Below, piece after piece: positions 22,813 through 31,005 of a DNA stretch of 64,000 bases. The stretch spans positions 1,240,001 through 1,304,000 of the forward strand of contig NZ_JADPMV010000002.1 in assembly GCF_018398425.1 (NCBI RefSeq), in the 5' to 3' direction. The position numbers were made by a program, and so were the translations under genes. Origin of the DNA: Pseudomonas lalucatii (lineage in GTDB: Bacteria; Pseudomonadota; Gammaproteobacteria; Pseudomonadales; Pseudomonadaceae). The notes under the pieces were generated by a model. It saw only the letters and a list, made by a program, of their open reading frames with translations. It was not told the DNA's origin and ran no database searches. Each line of letters opens with the position of its first letter. Positions within the stretch are counted from its first letter, which is position 1.

Positions 22813-24125
22813 GTCCCTGGCTCGACAGCCTGACCGCCTGGCTCGCGGCCAACCCGCAGTGGCTGGCCCTGGCGCTGTTCCTGATCGCCTGCCTCGAGTG
22901 CCTGGCGATCGCCGGGATCATAGTGCCGGGCACCGTGCTGCTGTTCGCCGTCGCCGTGCTGGCCGGCAACGGCGCCCTGGGCCTGTGGCAGACCCTGGCC
23001 CTGGCCTATTGCGGCGGACTGCTCGGCGACGCCCTGTCCTATGCCACGGGGCGCTACTTCCACCAGGACATCCGCCGTCTGCCGGGACTGCGCCAGCACC
23101 CGCAGTGGCTGGCCGGGGCGGAAGGCTACTTCCAGCGCTACGGCGTCGCCAGCCTGCTGGTCGGCCGCTTCATCGGCCCGCTGCGGCCGATGCTGCCGAT
23201 GATCGCCGGCATGGTGAACATGCCCCTGGGCCGCTTTATCCCGGTGAGCCTGGTCGCGGCGGCCGGCTGGGCGGTGGCCTACCTGCTGCCGGGCTGGGCC
23301 ACCGGCGCCGCGCTGCGCCTGCCGCTGCCGCCGGGCTTCTGGCCCCAGGCCCTGCTACTCGCCGGCGGGCTGGGGCTGCTGCTGGTGCTCAGCGCCCACT
23401 GCAGCCTGCAGGGTTACCGCCGCAGCAGCCTGCTGGCCGCCGGCCTGAGCCTGGCGCTGCTGCTCGGCCTGGTGCTCGGCTGGCCGCACCTGAGCCAGCT
23501 CGACCAGGGCCTGCTGGCCCTGCTGCAGGAGCAGCGCAGCGCCAGCCTCGACGAGCCGATGGTGCTGGTCACCCGCCTCGGCGATTTTGCCACCCAACTG
23601 GCCGCCGCCCTGCTGCTCTGCCTGCTGCTGCTGCTGGCCCGGCAATGGCGCCCGGCCCTGCTCGCCGGCGCCGCCCTGCTCGCCACGGCGCTGGCCAATG
23701 CCGCACTCAAGCAGCTGTTCGCCCGCCAACGCCCCGAGGTGCTGCTGGAGCCCCTGAGCAGTTTCAGCTTTCCCAGCGGCCACAGCTCGGCGGCCTTCGC
23801 CTTCTTCCTGCTGCTCGGCATTCTCGCCGGCCGCGGCCAGCCGCCGCGCCTGCGCCTGGCCTGGCTGCTGCTGGCCAGCCTGCCGGCGGTGGCGATCGCC
23901 TTGTCGCGGGTCTACCTGGGCGTGCATTGGCCGAGCGACATCATCGCCGGCGCCCTGCTGGCCGCCGGCATCTGCGGCCTGGCCCTGGGCCTGACGGAAT
24001 GGCGCACGCCCTTGGCGGCGCTGCCGGCGAAGGTCTGGTGGCTGGTGCTGCCCGGCTGCCTGGCGCTGCTCGGCAGCGTCGCCACCTGGCAGCTGTCGGA
24101 GGGCCTGCTGCTGTACCGCTACTGA
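22809..24125 (+). CDS. DedA-family membrane protein fused to PAP2 phosphatase
   Basis: 438 aa, highly hydrophobic. Residues about 1-205 form a DedA/SNARE-associated domain (GTVLLFAVAVLAG, then FIGPLRPMLPMIAG); the remainder is a PAP2 domain with all three phosphatase motifs: KQLFARQRP, PSGHS and SRVYLGVHWPSD. The DedA part suggests lipid scrambling of undecaprenyl-phosphate type carriers, and PAP2 suggests dephosphorylation of a lipid pyrophosphate. Both roles would suit C55-PP recycling, but this is inference. It is translationally coupled to mpg. Confidence 0.88.
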   Translation: MSPWLDSLTAWLAANPQWLALALFLIACLECLAIAGIIVPGTVLLFAVAVLAGNGALGLWQTLALAYCGGLLGDALSYATGRYFHQDIRRLPGLRQHPQWLAGAEGYFQRYGVASLLVGRFIGPLRPMLPMIAGMVNMPLGRFIPVSLVAAAGWAVAYLLPGWATGAALRLPLPPGFWPQALLLAGGLGLLLVLSAHCSLQGYRRSSLLAAGLSLALLLGLVLGWPHLSQLDQGLLALLQEQRSASLDEPMVLVTRLGDFATQLAAALLLCLLLLLARQWRPALLAGAALLATALANAALKQLFARQRPEVLLEPLSSFSFPSGHSSAAFAFFLLLGILAGRGQPPRLRLAWLLLASLPAVAIALSRVYLGVHWPSDIIAGALLAAGICGLALGLTEWRTPLAALPAKVWWLVLPGCLALLGSVATWQLSEGLLLYRY

Positions 24126-24134
24126 ACCCAGCGC

Positions 24135-24725
24135 TCAGGCGCCCAGCTCGCCCTGCAGCTTGGCCAGCGCCGTCTGTAGCAACTGCAGACGGGCCAGGGG
24201 CTCGTCGAGGGCGAGCAGCTGCAGCTTCTGCTCGGCGTCCAGCGGCAGCAGGTAGGCCAGCTGGTTGGCCAGGGCAGCCTGATCGCCGACCGCGCCACCC
24301 ATGCCCAGCCCCTCGACCAGCGGATGCTCGGCCAGGGCACTGAGCAGCGCCGCCAGATCGGCATGCTCGGCGAGCAAGGGCCGCTGCGGGTCGTCATCCA
24401 GCCACTCGACCTCGGCCAGGGTCAGCTGGTCCGGCAGCACCTGGGCGCGCTGCACCCGAAAGCGCCGACCGCCTTCCACCCGGATGCCCAGCAGGCCATT
24501 GGGGCGCTGCTGGAAATCGCGGATCAGCGCCTCGCAGCCGATCGCGGCGAACTGGCTGGCGGCCGTGCCGACCTCCTCGCCCTCGACGATGCAGACCACG
24601 CCGAAGCCTTCGCCGCGCTTCATGCAGCGGCTGATCATGTCCAGATAGCGCGCCTCGAAGATCTGCAGGTCGAGCAGACAACCGGGGAACAACACGGTAT
24701 TCAACGGGAACAGGGGTAGCGTCAT
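24135..24725 (-). CDS. Lon N-terminal (substrate-binding) domain protein
   Basis: 196 aa from ATG 24725. It is a stand-alone LON_substr_bdg domain: TLPLFPLNTVLFPG at the start, IFEARYLDM and FGVVCIVEGEEVG motifs, no AAA+ or protease domain. Such proteins (YcaC/PA-type peptidase S16-like) are common but their role is unproven; cereblon-like binding has been discussed for the fold. It converges with the DedA-PAP2 gene and lies just after lrgB. Confidence 0.85.
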   Translation of the reverse strand: MTLPLFPLNTVLFPGCLLDLQIFEARYLDMISRCMKRGEGFGVVCIVEGEEVGTAASQFAAIGCEALIRDFQQRPNGLLGIRVEGGRRFRVQRAQVLPDQLTLAEVEWLDDDPQRPLLAEHADLAALLSALAEHPLVEGLGMGGAVGDQAALANQLAYLLPLDAEQKLQLLALDEPLARLQLLQTALAKLQGELGA

Positions 24726-24735
24726 CGGGCTCTCC

Positions 24736-25452
24736 TCAGGCCAGCGCCACAAGCACCAAGGGTAACAATACCGCCGTCAGCATGCCCATCAGGCTCATGG
24801 CCAGGGCCGCGAAGGCACCGCTCTCCTCGCTCGCCTGCATCGCCTGCGCCGTGCCCACGGCATGGGCGGTCATGCCCAGGGCCATGCCCTGCGCGGCGGG
24901 ATGGCGCACGCCGCTCAGGCGCAACAGCGTGGGGCCGAGAATGGCCCCCAGCACCCCGGTGATCATCACGAACACCGCCGCCAGGGCGGCGATGCCGCCG
25001 ATCTGGTCGGCCACCAGCATGGCGATCGGCGAGGTCACCGACTTCGGCGCGATACTCATCAGGATGATCCGCTCGGCGCCGAACAACCAGGCCAGGGCGA
25101 CCCCGAGCAGCGTCGCCAGCACGCCGGCGACCAGCAGGGTCAGCACGGTCGGCCAGAACAGCTGGCGGATACGCCGCAGGTTGAGATACAGCGGCACCGC
25201 CAGGGCCACGGTGGCCGGGCCGAGAAACAGGCTCACGGCCTCGGCGCTGAGCCGGTACTCGGCGAAGCTCAGGCCGCACAGCAGGAGCACGCCGATGACC
25301 AGCAGCATCGACACCAGCACCGGCTGCAGGACAATCCAGCGGCTCCTTTCGTAGGCCGCCATGGCCACTTGATAGGCCCCCAGGGTCACCCCGGCACCGA
25401 ACAACGGGTGATGGGTCACCGCCTGCCAGGCACCGTACCAGTCCAGGGTCAT
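24736..25452 (-). CDS. lrgB: LrgB/CidB-family membrane protein
   Basis: 238 aa with about seven hydrophobic segments. Family stretches include IAPKSVTSPIAM and GTAQAMQASEESGAFA. LrgB works with LrgA; proposed roles are control of murein hydrolase export (holin/antiholin-like) and, in several bacteria, pyruvate or small-acid transport. ATG 25452 overlaps the lrgA stop by ATGA, a coupled pair. Confidence 0.93.
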   Translation of the reverse strand: MTLDWYGAWQAVTHHPLFGAGVTLGAYQVAMAAYERSRWIVLQPVLVSMLLVIGVLLLCGLSFAEYRLSAEAVSLFLGPATVALAVPLYLNLRRIRQLFWPTVLTLLVAGVLATLLGVALAWLFGAERIILMSIAPKSVTSPIAMLVADQIGGIAALAAVFVMITGVLGAILGPTLLRLSGVRHPAAQGMALGMTAHAVGTAQAMQASEESGAFAALAMSLMGMLTAVLLPLVLVALA

Positions 25453-25811
25453 GCCTCCTCCCGGCGGCGCTGCTGGCGCTCGATCAGCCTCTGCATCAGC
25501 CAGCCGGCGAACACCACCGACAGCACCACGGACAACGCCAGGGCGCCGACCACCGCCCAGAAGTCGGCGACTATCGCCTCGGCATAGGCCATCACCCCCA
25601 CGGCCGGCGGCACCAGCAGCAACGGCAGGTACTTGAGCAGGCTACCGGCGGCCAGCCGCACCGGTTCGCCGACCTCGCCGCGCAGCAGCAGGAAACCGAA
25701 CAACAGCAACATGCCGATGATCGGCCCCGGCAGTATCGGCACCAGCAGGACGTTCAGGGCGGTGCCGAGCAGCTGGCACAGCACCAGCCAGGACAGACCG
25801 CGTAACAGCAT
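25449..25811 (-). CDS. lrgA: LrgA/CidA-family holin-like protein
   Basis: 120 aa from ATG 25811, with four membrane segments. The LPGPIIGMLLLF segment and the PPAVGVMAY turn are diagnostic of the LrgA/CidA family. A short charged C-terminal tail ends in QRRREEA. The ORF could be extended upstream, but the added residues are not membrane-like and the chosen ATG begins the conserved region. It is co-translated with lrgB. Confidence 0.92.
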   Translation of the reverse strand: MLLRGLSWLVLCQLLGTALNVLLVPILPGPIIGMLLLFGFLLLRGEVGEPVRLAAGSLLKYLPLLLVPPAVGVMAYAEAIVADFWAVVGALALSVVLSVVFAGWLMQRLIERQQRRREEA

Positions 25812-25912
25812 GGGGGCATCTCCGAACCGGGACGCGACAGACACCGCAGCGGTGCTGCCGCGAGGGCAAAACACAAGGCCGGGCGCCATCGGCGCCACGA
25901 CGAACCGCTGCC

Positions 25913-25941
25913 ATTATAGGGACGACACGCCCTCGGCTATA
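25913..25941 (-). promoter_or_regulatory. Possible lrgAB promoter
   Basis: A perfect TATAAT on the minus strand (25918-25913) lies about 100 bases upstream of lrgA. No convincing -35 box is found at 16-18 bases, so an activator (LytTR or LysR regulators control lrg/cid genes elsewhere) may be required. Confidence 0.4.
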
Positions 25942-26052
25942 CCCCGCCATTCAGCCGAGCGGCAGGCTTGACCCGGCACCCGCGCCGTGATGATCTTGGT
26001 ACGCGCGTTTCGATTCGCCAGAACAACGCGCCTGTCCCATCAAGGAGGAAGT

Positions 26053-26508
26053 ATGTCGTCAGTACCCGTCGCACAACTCAAAGACCATGTCGGCAAGGAA
26101 CTCGGCCGCTCAGACTGGTTGACCATCGACCAGCAGCGCATCAATCAGTTCGCCGAGTGCACCGGCGATCACCAGTTCATCCACGTCGACCCGGAGAAGG
26201 CCAAGCTGACCCCCTTCGGCGGCACCATCGCCCACGGTTTCCTCTCCCTGTCGCTGATCCCCAAGCTGATGGAAGGCCTGATGATCATGCCCGAGGGGCT
26301 GAAGATGGCCGTCAACTACGGCCTCGACAGCGTGCGCTTCATCCAGCCGGTCAAGGTCGGCGCCCGGGTGCGCCTGGCGGTGACCCTGGTCGAGGCCCAC
26401 GAGAAGAACCCCGGCCAGTGGCTGCTCAAGGCCCGCGCCGTGCTGGAGATCGAGGGCCAGGACAAGCCGGCCTATATCGCCGAACCGCTGACCCTCTGCT
26501 TCGTCTGA
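26053..26508 (+). CDS. MaoC-family (R)-enoyl-CoA hydratase / dehydratase
   Basis: 151 aa hot-dog-fold protein. ATG 26053 is preceded by an excellent AAGGAGGAA ribosome-binding site. The hydratase-2 motif is clear: Asp and His of the catalytic pair lie in ECTGDHQFIHVDPEKA, followed by PFGGTIAHGFLSLSL. Likely substrates are trans-2-enoyl-CoAs (PhaJ-like or fatty-acid oxidation), which the sequence alone does not settle. A hairpin follows the stop, so it is probably monocistronic. Confidence 0.92.
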   Translation: MSSVPVAQLKDHVGKELGRSDWLTIDQQRINQFAECTGDHQFIHVDPEKAKLTPFGGTIAHGFLSLSLIPKLMEGLMIMPEGLKMAVNYGLDSVRFIQPVKVGARVRLAVTLVEAHEKNPGQWLLKARAVLEIEGQDKPAYIAEPLTLCFV

Positions 26509-26515
26509 GCCCTGC

Positions 26516-26549
26516 GCGGGGCGTCCGGGCCGGGGTTCGAACGCCCCGC
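26516..26549 (+). terminator. Hairpin after the MaoC gene
   Basis: GCGGGGCGT at 26516-26524 pairs with ACGCCCCGC at 26541-26549 over a 16-base loop, 8 bases after the stop. There is no T-tract. Confidence 0.5.
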
Positions 26550-26625
26550 CTTGGCGCCCAGCTGTGCACCACAGCACCGCGCGCCCCGTACTTTGCGGCA
26601 TACTGCCGGCAACGCTTAGAACTGG

Positions 26626-28362
26626 ATGCTCGTGATGCGCCGCCTCGCCGACCTGGCCCCTCTCAGCCTCGCCCTGCTGCTCGCCGCCTGCGGCGATGCG
26701 CAGCCCCTGCTGCCGCCGGACGCCATACTGCCCGACGGCGGCCGCTACCGGGGCGCGGTGGTCGACGGCCTGCTGCAGGGCCCCGGGCGCCTCGACTACC
26801 GCAACGGCAGCCGCTTCGTCGGCCACTTCCGGGACGGCCAGCAGCACGGCGCCGGTGAATGGCACGGCGCCCAGGGCGAGCACTACCAGGGCGACTTCCG
26901 CTTCGGCGCCTTCCATGGCCAGGGCACGCTGCGTCAGGCCGACGGCAGCCGCTACCAGGGCGGCTTCAGCGAGGGCCGCTTCGCCGGCGAAGGCACCCTC
27001 GAGCTGGCCGGCCAGGTCTATCGCGGCGAGTTCAAGCGCGGTCAGTTCGACGGCGAGGGCCACCTCGAATGGGCCGACGGCAGCAGCCACCAGGGCCAGT
27101 TCCGCCGGGGACAGCCCCACGGCCAGGGGGTGCGCCGCGACGCCTACGGCAACAGCTACAGCGGCGAATTCGTCCGCGGCCAGCTGCAGGGCCAGGGCAG
27201 CTTCCAGGGCGCCGACGGCGACCGCTACAGCGGCGGGTTCCGCGCCGGCCAGTTCCACGGCGAGGGCCGCTACCAGGGCGCCGCCGGCGACGTCTGGAGC
27301 GGACGCTTCGTCGAGGGCGCGCTGACCGGCGACGGCCGCTTCCAGGGCAGCGACGGCGAGCACTACCGCGGCCAGTTCCGCAACTGGAGCTACCACGGCC
27401 AGGGCCGCCTGCGCCGGGCGGACGGCAGCGTCTACGAGGGCCAGTTCGCCCTTGGCGAATATACCGGCGACGGCACCCTGACCGGTGCCGATGGCAGTGC
27501 CCAGGCCGGCACCTGGCTGCGCGGCCGGCGGGTGCGCGACGCGCAGGGCCAGCCGTTGCCCGACCCGCTGGAACTCGGCCTGCTGGAGCAGGGCCGCCTG
27601 CTCGCCGAGGCCATCGCCGCGCTGCCCGCCTCGACGCCACGAATCGAGCTCTACGCCCTGACCCTGGCCGGCGACGGCAAGCAGAGCGTGTTCCTGCGCG
27701 AGGCCGACTACGTCGCCCGCCTGCTCGGCGAACGCTTCGCCGCCCGCGGCAGCCTGACCCTGGCCAATCACCGCGACCACCTGGCCGACCGCCCGCTGGC
27801 CACCCGCGAGAGCCTGCGCCGCGCGGTGCAGGCCCTGGCCGAGCGCAGCGGAGCGGAAGACATCGTCTTCATCTACCTGACCAGCCACGGCTCGCCCCAG
27901 CACGAGCTGAACCTCGACCAGCCGCGGCTGCAGCTGGCCGACCTGCCCGCCGACGAGCTGGCCGCCCTGCTGCGGCCGCTGCGCGAGCGGCACAAGGTGC
28001 TGGTGATCTCCGCCTGCTATGCCGGCGGTTTCATCCCCAGGCTGCAGGACGACAAGACCCTGGTGATGGCCGCCGCCCGCGCCGACCGGGTGTCCTTCGG
28101 CTGCTCGGAGGAGAACGACTTCACCTACTTCGGCCGGGCGCTGTTCGCCGAGGCCCTGCAGCAGACCTATGACCTGCAGCGCGCCTTCGAGCTGGCCAAG
28201 GCACACGTCGCCGAGCGCGAGGCGGCCGACGGCTTCGAGCCGTCCGAACCGCAGATCTGGGCACCCGAGGCCGTCCTCGCGCACTGGCGCGAGTGGCGCC
28301 GGCAGCAGGACGAGCAGGCCCTGAGCGCCGCCCCCACCGACAAATCGACCAGCAACCACTAA
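26626..28362 (+). CDS. MORN-repeat lipoprotein with C13/caspase-like peptidase domain
   Basis: 578 aa. The signal peptide ends in LLAAC (Cys22 if ATG 26626; ATG 26635 is an alternative), so it is a lipoprotein; Gly at +2 suggests the outer membrane. Residues 40-291 are eleven MORN repeats of about 23 residues (pattern YxGxFxxGxxHGxGxxxxxDG). After a linker comes a caspase-hemoglobinase-fold (peptidase C13, legumain-like) domain: catalytic His421 in YLTSHGSP and Cys464 in ISACYAGGF, each at the end of a hydrophobic strand. MORN repeats often bind lipids or act as scaffolds. A surface-tethered cysteine protease is the simplest reading; substrate and activation are unknown. Confidence 0.88.
   Translation: MLVMRRLADLAPLSLALLLAACGDAQPLLPPDAILPDGGRYRGAVVDGLLQGPGRLDYRNGSRFVGHFRDGQQHGAGEWHGAQGEHYQGDFRFGAFHGQGTLRQADGSRYQGGFSEGRFAGEGTLELAGQVYRGEFKRGQFDGEGHLEWADGSSHQGQFRRGQPHGQGVRRDAYGNSYSGEFVRGQLQGQGSFQGADGDRYSGGFRAGQFHGEGRYQGAAGDVWSGRFVEGALTGDGRFQGSDGEHYRGQFRNWSYHGQGRLRRADGSVYEGQFALGEYTGDGTLTGADGSAQAGTWLRGRRVRDAQGQPLPDPLELGLLEQGRLLAEAIAALPASTPRIELYALTLAGDGKQSVFLREADYVARLLGERFAARGSLTLANHRDHLADRPLATRESLRRAVQALAERSGAEDIVFIYLTSHGSPQHELNLDQPRLQLADLPADELAALLRPLRERHKVLVISACYAGGFIPRLQDDKTLVMAAARADRVSFGCSEENDFTYFGRALFAEALQQTYDLQRAFELAKAHVAEREAADGFEPSEPQIWAPEAVLAHWREWRRQQDEQALSAAPTDKSTSNH
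26743..27498 (+). repeat. Eleven in-frame MORN repeats
   Basis: About 69-base units coding ~23 residues each; one unit (fourth) is a residue shorter. They share the GQFxGxG / HGQGxxxxADGS pattern at protein level but differ in DNA sequence, so the array is old rather than a recent tandem duplication. Strand-slippage copy-number change between strains remains possible. Confidence 0.85.
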
Positions 28363-28394
28363 GCTGAGCATTAACCTGCGGAGATTCGACATCT

Positions 28395-29036
28395 ATGTAT
28401 TTGACGCCCCAGCGCATCCTTCTCGCCGGCGCCAGCGGATTGACCGGCGAGCACCTGCTGGACCGCCTGCTCAGCGAACCCACGGTCGAGCGCGTGCTGG
28501 CGCCGAGCCGCAGACCGCTGGCCGAACACCCGCACTTGGAAAACCCGGTCGGCGAACTGCTCGAGCTGCTGCCGCAACTGAGCGGGCCGATCGACACCGC
28601 CTTCTGCTGCCTGGGCAGCACCATCAAGCAAGCCGGCTCCCAGGAGGCCTTTCGCGCCATCGACCTCGACCTGGTGCTGGCCTTCGCCCGGCGCGCCCGC
28701 GAACTCGGCGCGCGCCACCTGCTGGTGGTCAGCGCCCTGGGGGCCAACGCCCGGTCCGCGGTGTTCTACAACCGCATCAAGGGTGAAATGGAAGAGGCCC
28801 TGCAGGCCCAGGACTGGCCGCAACTGACCCTGGTGCGGCCGTCCCTGCTGCTCGGTCCGCGCCGCGACTTCCGCCTCGGCGAGCGCCTGGCCGCGCCGCT
28901 GCTGCGCTGGCTGCCGGGCAAGTACGGCGGCATCGAGGCCACCGTCCTGGCCCGCGCCCTCTGGCGCCTGGCCCTGGAGGAGGATCGCGGCGTGCGCGTC
29001 ATCGAATCCGACCGCCTGCGCCGCCTCGGCCGCTGA
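28395..29036 (+). CDS. NAD(P)-binding atypical SDR (HTATIP2/YwnB-like)
   Basis: 213 aa Rossmann-fold protein. The N-terminal [11 protein letters not shown] is a glycine-rich dinucleotide motif of the GxxGxxG class; [16 protein letters not shown] and [11 protein letters not shown] follow the pattern of the HTATIP2/oxidoreductase-like NmrA group, and the YNRIKGEME segment holds the YxxxK pair. Substrate unknown. It starts 32 bases after the MORN-peptidase gene and may share its transcript. Confidence 0.82.
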   Translation: MYLTPQRILLAGASGLTGEHLLDRLLSEPTVERVLAPSRRPLAEHPHLENPVGELLELLPQLSGPIDTAFCCLGSTIKQAGSQEAFRAIDLDLVLAFARRARELGARHLLVVSALGANARSAVFYNRIKGEMEEALQAQDWPQLTLVRPSLLLGPRRDFRLGERLAAPLLRWLPGKYGGIEATVLARALWRLALEEDRGVRVIESDRLRRLGR

Positions 29037-29068
29037 TCCCCTCCCCCGAGCTGAAGACGAGTCCCGCC

Positions 29069-29428
29069 ATGAGTATCCCCCACAACAGCCTGATCGATGC
29101 CCTGCAGGCCGCCGACATGCTCGAGATCGACGGCCTGTATGCCTGGCAGTTCAGCCTGGACAACGAACTGCTGGCCCAGGTCAGCGCCGGCTCAGCCGAC
29201 GCCGACAGCCAGCAGAAGCCCCTGCTCAAGGCCGACGGCCTCGACGGCAGCACCCGCCGCCACTGGCAGTTTTCCCTGGCGGCGGTGCTCGCCGCGCGTT
29301 TCGACCCCGAGGGCGACTGCTGGCGCCTGAGCGAGGGCGAGCAACGCCACCTGATCAAGTGCTTCGCGGCAATCAGCGCCGACAATGCGCAGGATGACGA
29401 CGACGCGCCGAGCGGTGACGACGCCTGA
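29069..29428 (+). CDS. Conserved hypothetical protein
   Basis: 119 aa, acidic, soluble, no signal peptide. It begins MSIPHNSLIDAL and has two tryptophan-containing strands (YAWQFSLD, HWQFSLA) and an Asp-rich tail (DDDDAPSGDDA). I recognise no family with confidence; a Pseudomonas-restricted DUF is likely. GC-rich third positions and tight spacing to both neighbours support coding. Confidence 0.65.
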   Translation: MSIPHNSLIDALQAADMLEIDGLYAWQFSLDNELLAQVSAGSADADSQQKPLLKADGLDGSTRRHWQFSLAAVLAARFDPEGDCWRLSEGEQRHLIKCFAAISADNAQDDDDAPSGDDA

Positions 29429-29439
29429 GCCGCACCGCC

Positions 29440-30051
29440 ATGCAGCTGTATGAGCGCTATCTACTGCCACGGCTGATCGACCTGGCCTGCGGCCTGGGCG
29501 AGGTGATGCGGGTCCGCGCGCAGATCGTCCCCCAGGCCCGCGGACGGGTGCTGGAGATCGGCATCGGCAGCGGCCTCAACCTGGCGCTCTACGATACCGC
29601 CCGGGTCAGCGTCATCGTCGGCGTCGATCCCAGCGCCGCCATGCAGCAACTGGCCCGCGCGCGCGTCGCACGGATCGCCATCCCGGTCGAGATGATCGCC
29701 CTGGAACTGGGGCAGATCCAGGCCGCCGAGGCCAGCTTCGACGACATCGTCTGCACCTTCACCCTGTGCACCATCCCCGATGCGCTGGCGGCGCTGCGGG
29801 AGATGCGCCGGGTGCTGAAGCCCGGCGGCCGCCTGCTGTTCTGCGAGCACGGCCTGGCGCCGGATGCCGCCGTAGCACGCTGGCAACGGCGGCTGACACC
29901 CTGCTGGAAGCCCCTGGCCGGCGGCTGCCACCTGGACCGCGACATCCCGGCGCTGATCGCCGCCGGCGGCTTTCGCCTCGGCACCCTGGAGGCCCGCTAC
30001 CTGAAGGGCCCCAGACCTATGACCTACGTCTACTCCGGCTGGGCCGACTAG
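29440..30051 (+). CDS. Class I SAM-dependent methyltransferase
   Basis: 203 aa. Motif I is VLEIGIGSGLNL (SAM binding), the acidic residue ending motif II is in VGVDPSAAM, and motif IV/post-I region reads FDDIVCTFTLCTIPD, with RRVLKPGGRLLFCEHG after it, typical of the UbiE/Methyltransf_11 group. The C-terminal YLKGPRPMTYVYSG is shared with METTL7-like enzymes. The substrate is not deducible; small molecule or thiol methylation is plausible. It begins 12 bases after the previous gene. Confidence 0.86.
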   Translation: MQLYERYLLPRLIDLACGLGEVMRVRAQIVPQARGRVLEIGIGSGLNLALYDTARVSVIVGVDPSAAMQQLARARVARIAIPVEMIALELGQIQAAEASFDDIVCTFTLCTIPDALAALREMRRVLKPGGRLLFCEHGLAPDAAVARWQRRLTPCWKPLAGGCHLDRDIPALIAAGGFRLGTLEARYLKGPRPMTYVYSGWAD

Positions 30052-30125
30052 GCATCCGGTCCGCGCCGCTTGACCGTGCCAGCCGGCGGGTCGACGATGG
30101 ACTGGCCTGCGCAGAGACAGCCAGC

Positions 30126-30281
30126 ATGAACCGCGAATCCGTCCGCGCCAAGCGCGCGTCCAGAAGCGGCATCAGCGCATTCCACACCCACCCCGCCGCA
30201 GCGGCCCAAGCCCGCATGCTCGGGACGGTCGCCGGCGACCTGGCCGAACGAGCGGCCTCGACTCAGGGGGCGAAGCCATGA
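30126..30281 (+). CDS. Possible small protein (51 aa), low support
   Basis: An ATG-started 52-codon frame ends in TGA overlapping the start of the DCC gene by ATGA, a junction seen often among real gene pairs here. The protein is basic and Ala/Arg/Ser-rich with no motif. It could be a leader coupled to the DCC protein or a chance open frame in GC-rich DNA. Confidence 0.3.
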   Translation: MNRESVRAKRASRSGISAFHTHPAAAAQARMLGTVAGDLAERAASTQGAKP

Positions 30282-30649
30282 GCAAGCTCAAGGTCTTCTA
30301 CAACAGCGCCTGCCCGGTGTGCAAAGCCGGTATCGAGGGCCAGCGCCGGCGCATGCGGGCGGACGCCAGCTGCCCGGTGGAGTGGATCGACGTGCACCAG
30401 CACCCCGAAGCGGTCGCGGAGCTGGGCAGCGAGCTGGAACAGGTGCGCGAGCGTCTCTACCTCAAGGACGAATCCGGGCGCCTGGCGGTGGGCGTCGACG
30501 CCTTCGCCGCGCTGTTCCAGCGCACCCGCGGCCAGCGCTGGCTGGCCCGCCTGCTGCGCCTGCCCGGCCTGCACCTGCTGGCACGCTGGGGCTACAACCT
30601 GTTCGCCCGCGCCCTGTATCGCTGGAACCGCTGGCTGAAACACTGGTAG
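30278..30649 (+). CDS. DCC1-like thiol-disulfide oxidoreductase (DUF393)
   Basis: 123 aa. The N-terminal YNSACPVCKAG supplies the CxxC motif of the DCC family in a thioredoxin-like start (KVFYNSACPVC); the C-terminal half (RLLRLPGLHLLARWGYNLFAR) holds a hydrophobic helix that may touch the membrane. Classic DCC proteins have Asp before the motif (DxxCPxC); here it is Asn/Ser, a small deviation. Probable redox function, partner unknown. Confidence 0.82.
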   Translation: MSKLKVFYNSACPVCKAGIEGQRRRMRADASCPVEWIDVHQHPEAVAELGSELEQVRERLYLKDESGRLAVGVDAFAALFQRTRGQRWLARLLRLPGLHLLARWGYNLFARALYRWNRWLKHW

Positions 30650-30660
30650 GCGACGGACGC

Positions 30661-31005
30661 TCAGTAGCCGCCGCTGACGCCCAGCCCCACCCCCAGCTCC
30701 ACGGCCAGGGCGAAGGGCAGCAACAGGGTGTCCAGCAGGGCGCTGGCCGGCAGGTCGAGGGCGGCGTGGCGCGGCGCCTCGGCGCCGAAGCGCTCAAGCG
30801 GGCAACAGCCGCCATTGAGCGCGTACCAGTCCAGGCGGGTACCGGCATAGATCACCGGCGCGCCGGGCTTGGCCGCATCCAGGGTGCGCACGCTGGCGCA
30901 GCCGCTGCCCAGCAAGGCGAGGAGGACCAGCCCCACCACCCGGCAGGATGGGTTAGCCCCGGGCGAGCCCCCTCGGCCGCCTGCCGGCCGCCGCGGTTCA
31001 GTCAT
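30661..31005 (-). CDS. YceK/YidQ-like lipoprotein (DUF1375)
   Basis: 114 aa from ATG 31005. The signal peptide ends with the lipobox LLGSGC; the mature part contains [17 protein letters not shown] and a C-terminal [23 protein letters not shown], the pattern of small YceK-type lipoproteins in gammaproteobacteria. Its start overlaps the 3' end of ubiX by 8 bases. Function unknown; outer-membrane location is likely. Confidence 0.78.
   Translation of the reverse strand: MTEPRRPAGGRGGSPGANPSCRVVGLVLLALLGSGCASVRTLDAAKPGAPVIYAGTRLDWYALNGGCCPLERFGAEAPRHAALDLPASALLDTLLLPFALAVELGVGLGVSGGY

Noticed and set aside
26743..27498. Regular ~69-base periodicity considered as a CRISPR or DNA satellite
   Set aside because: The period is exactly 23 codons, units diverge in DNA, and they translate as MORN repeats.
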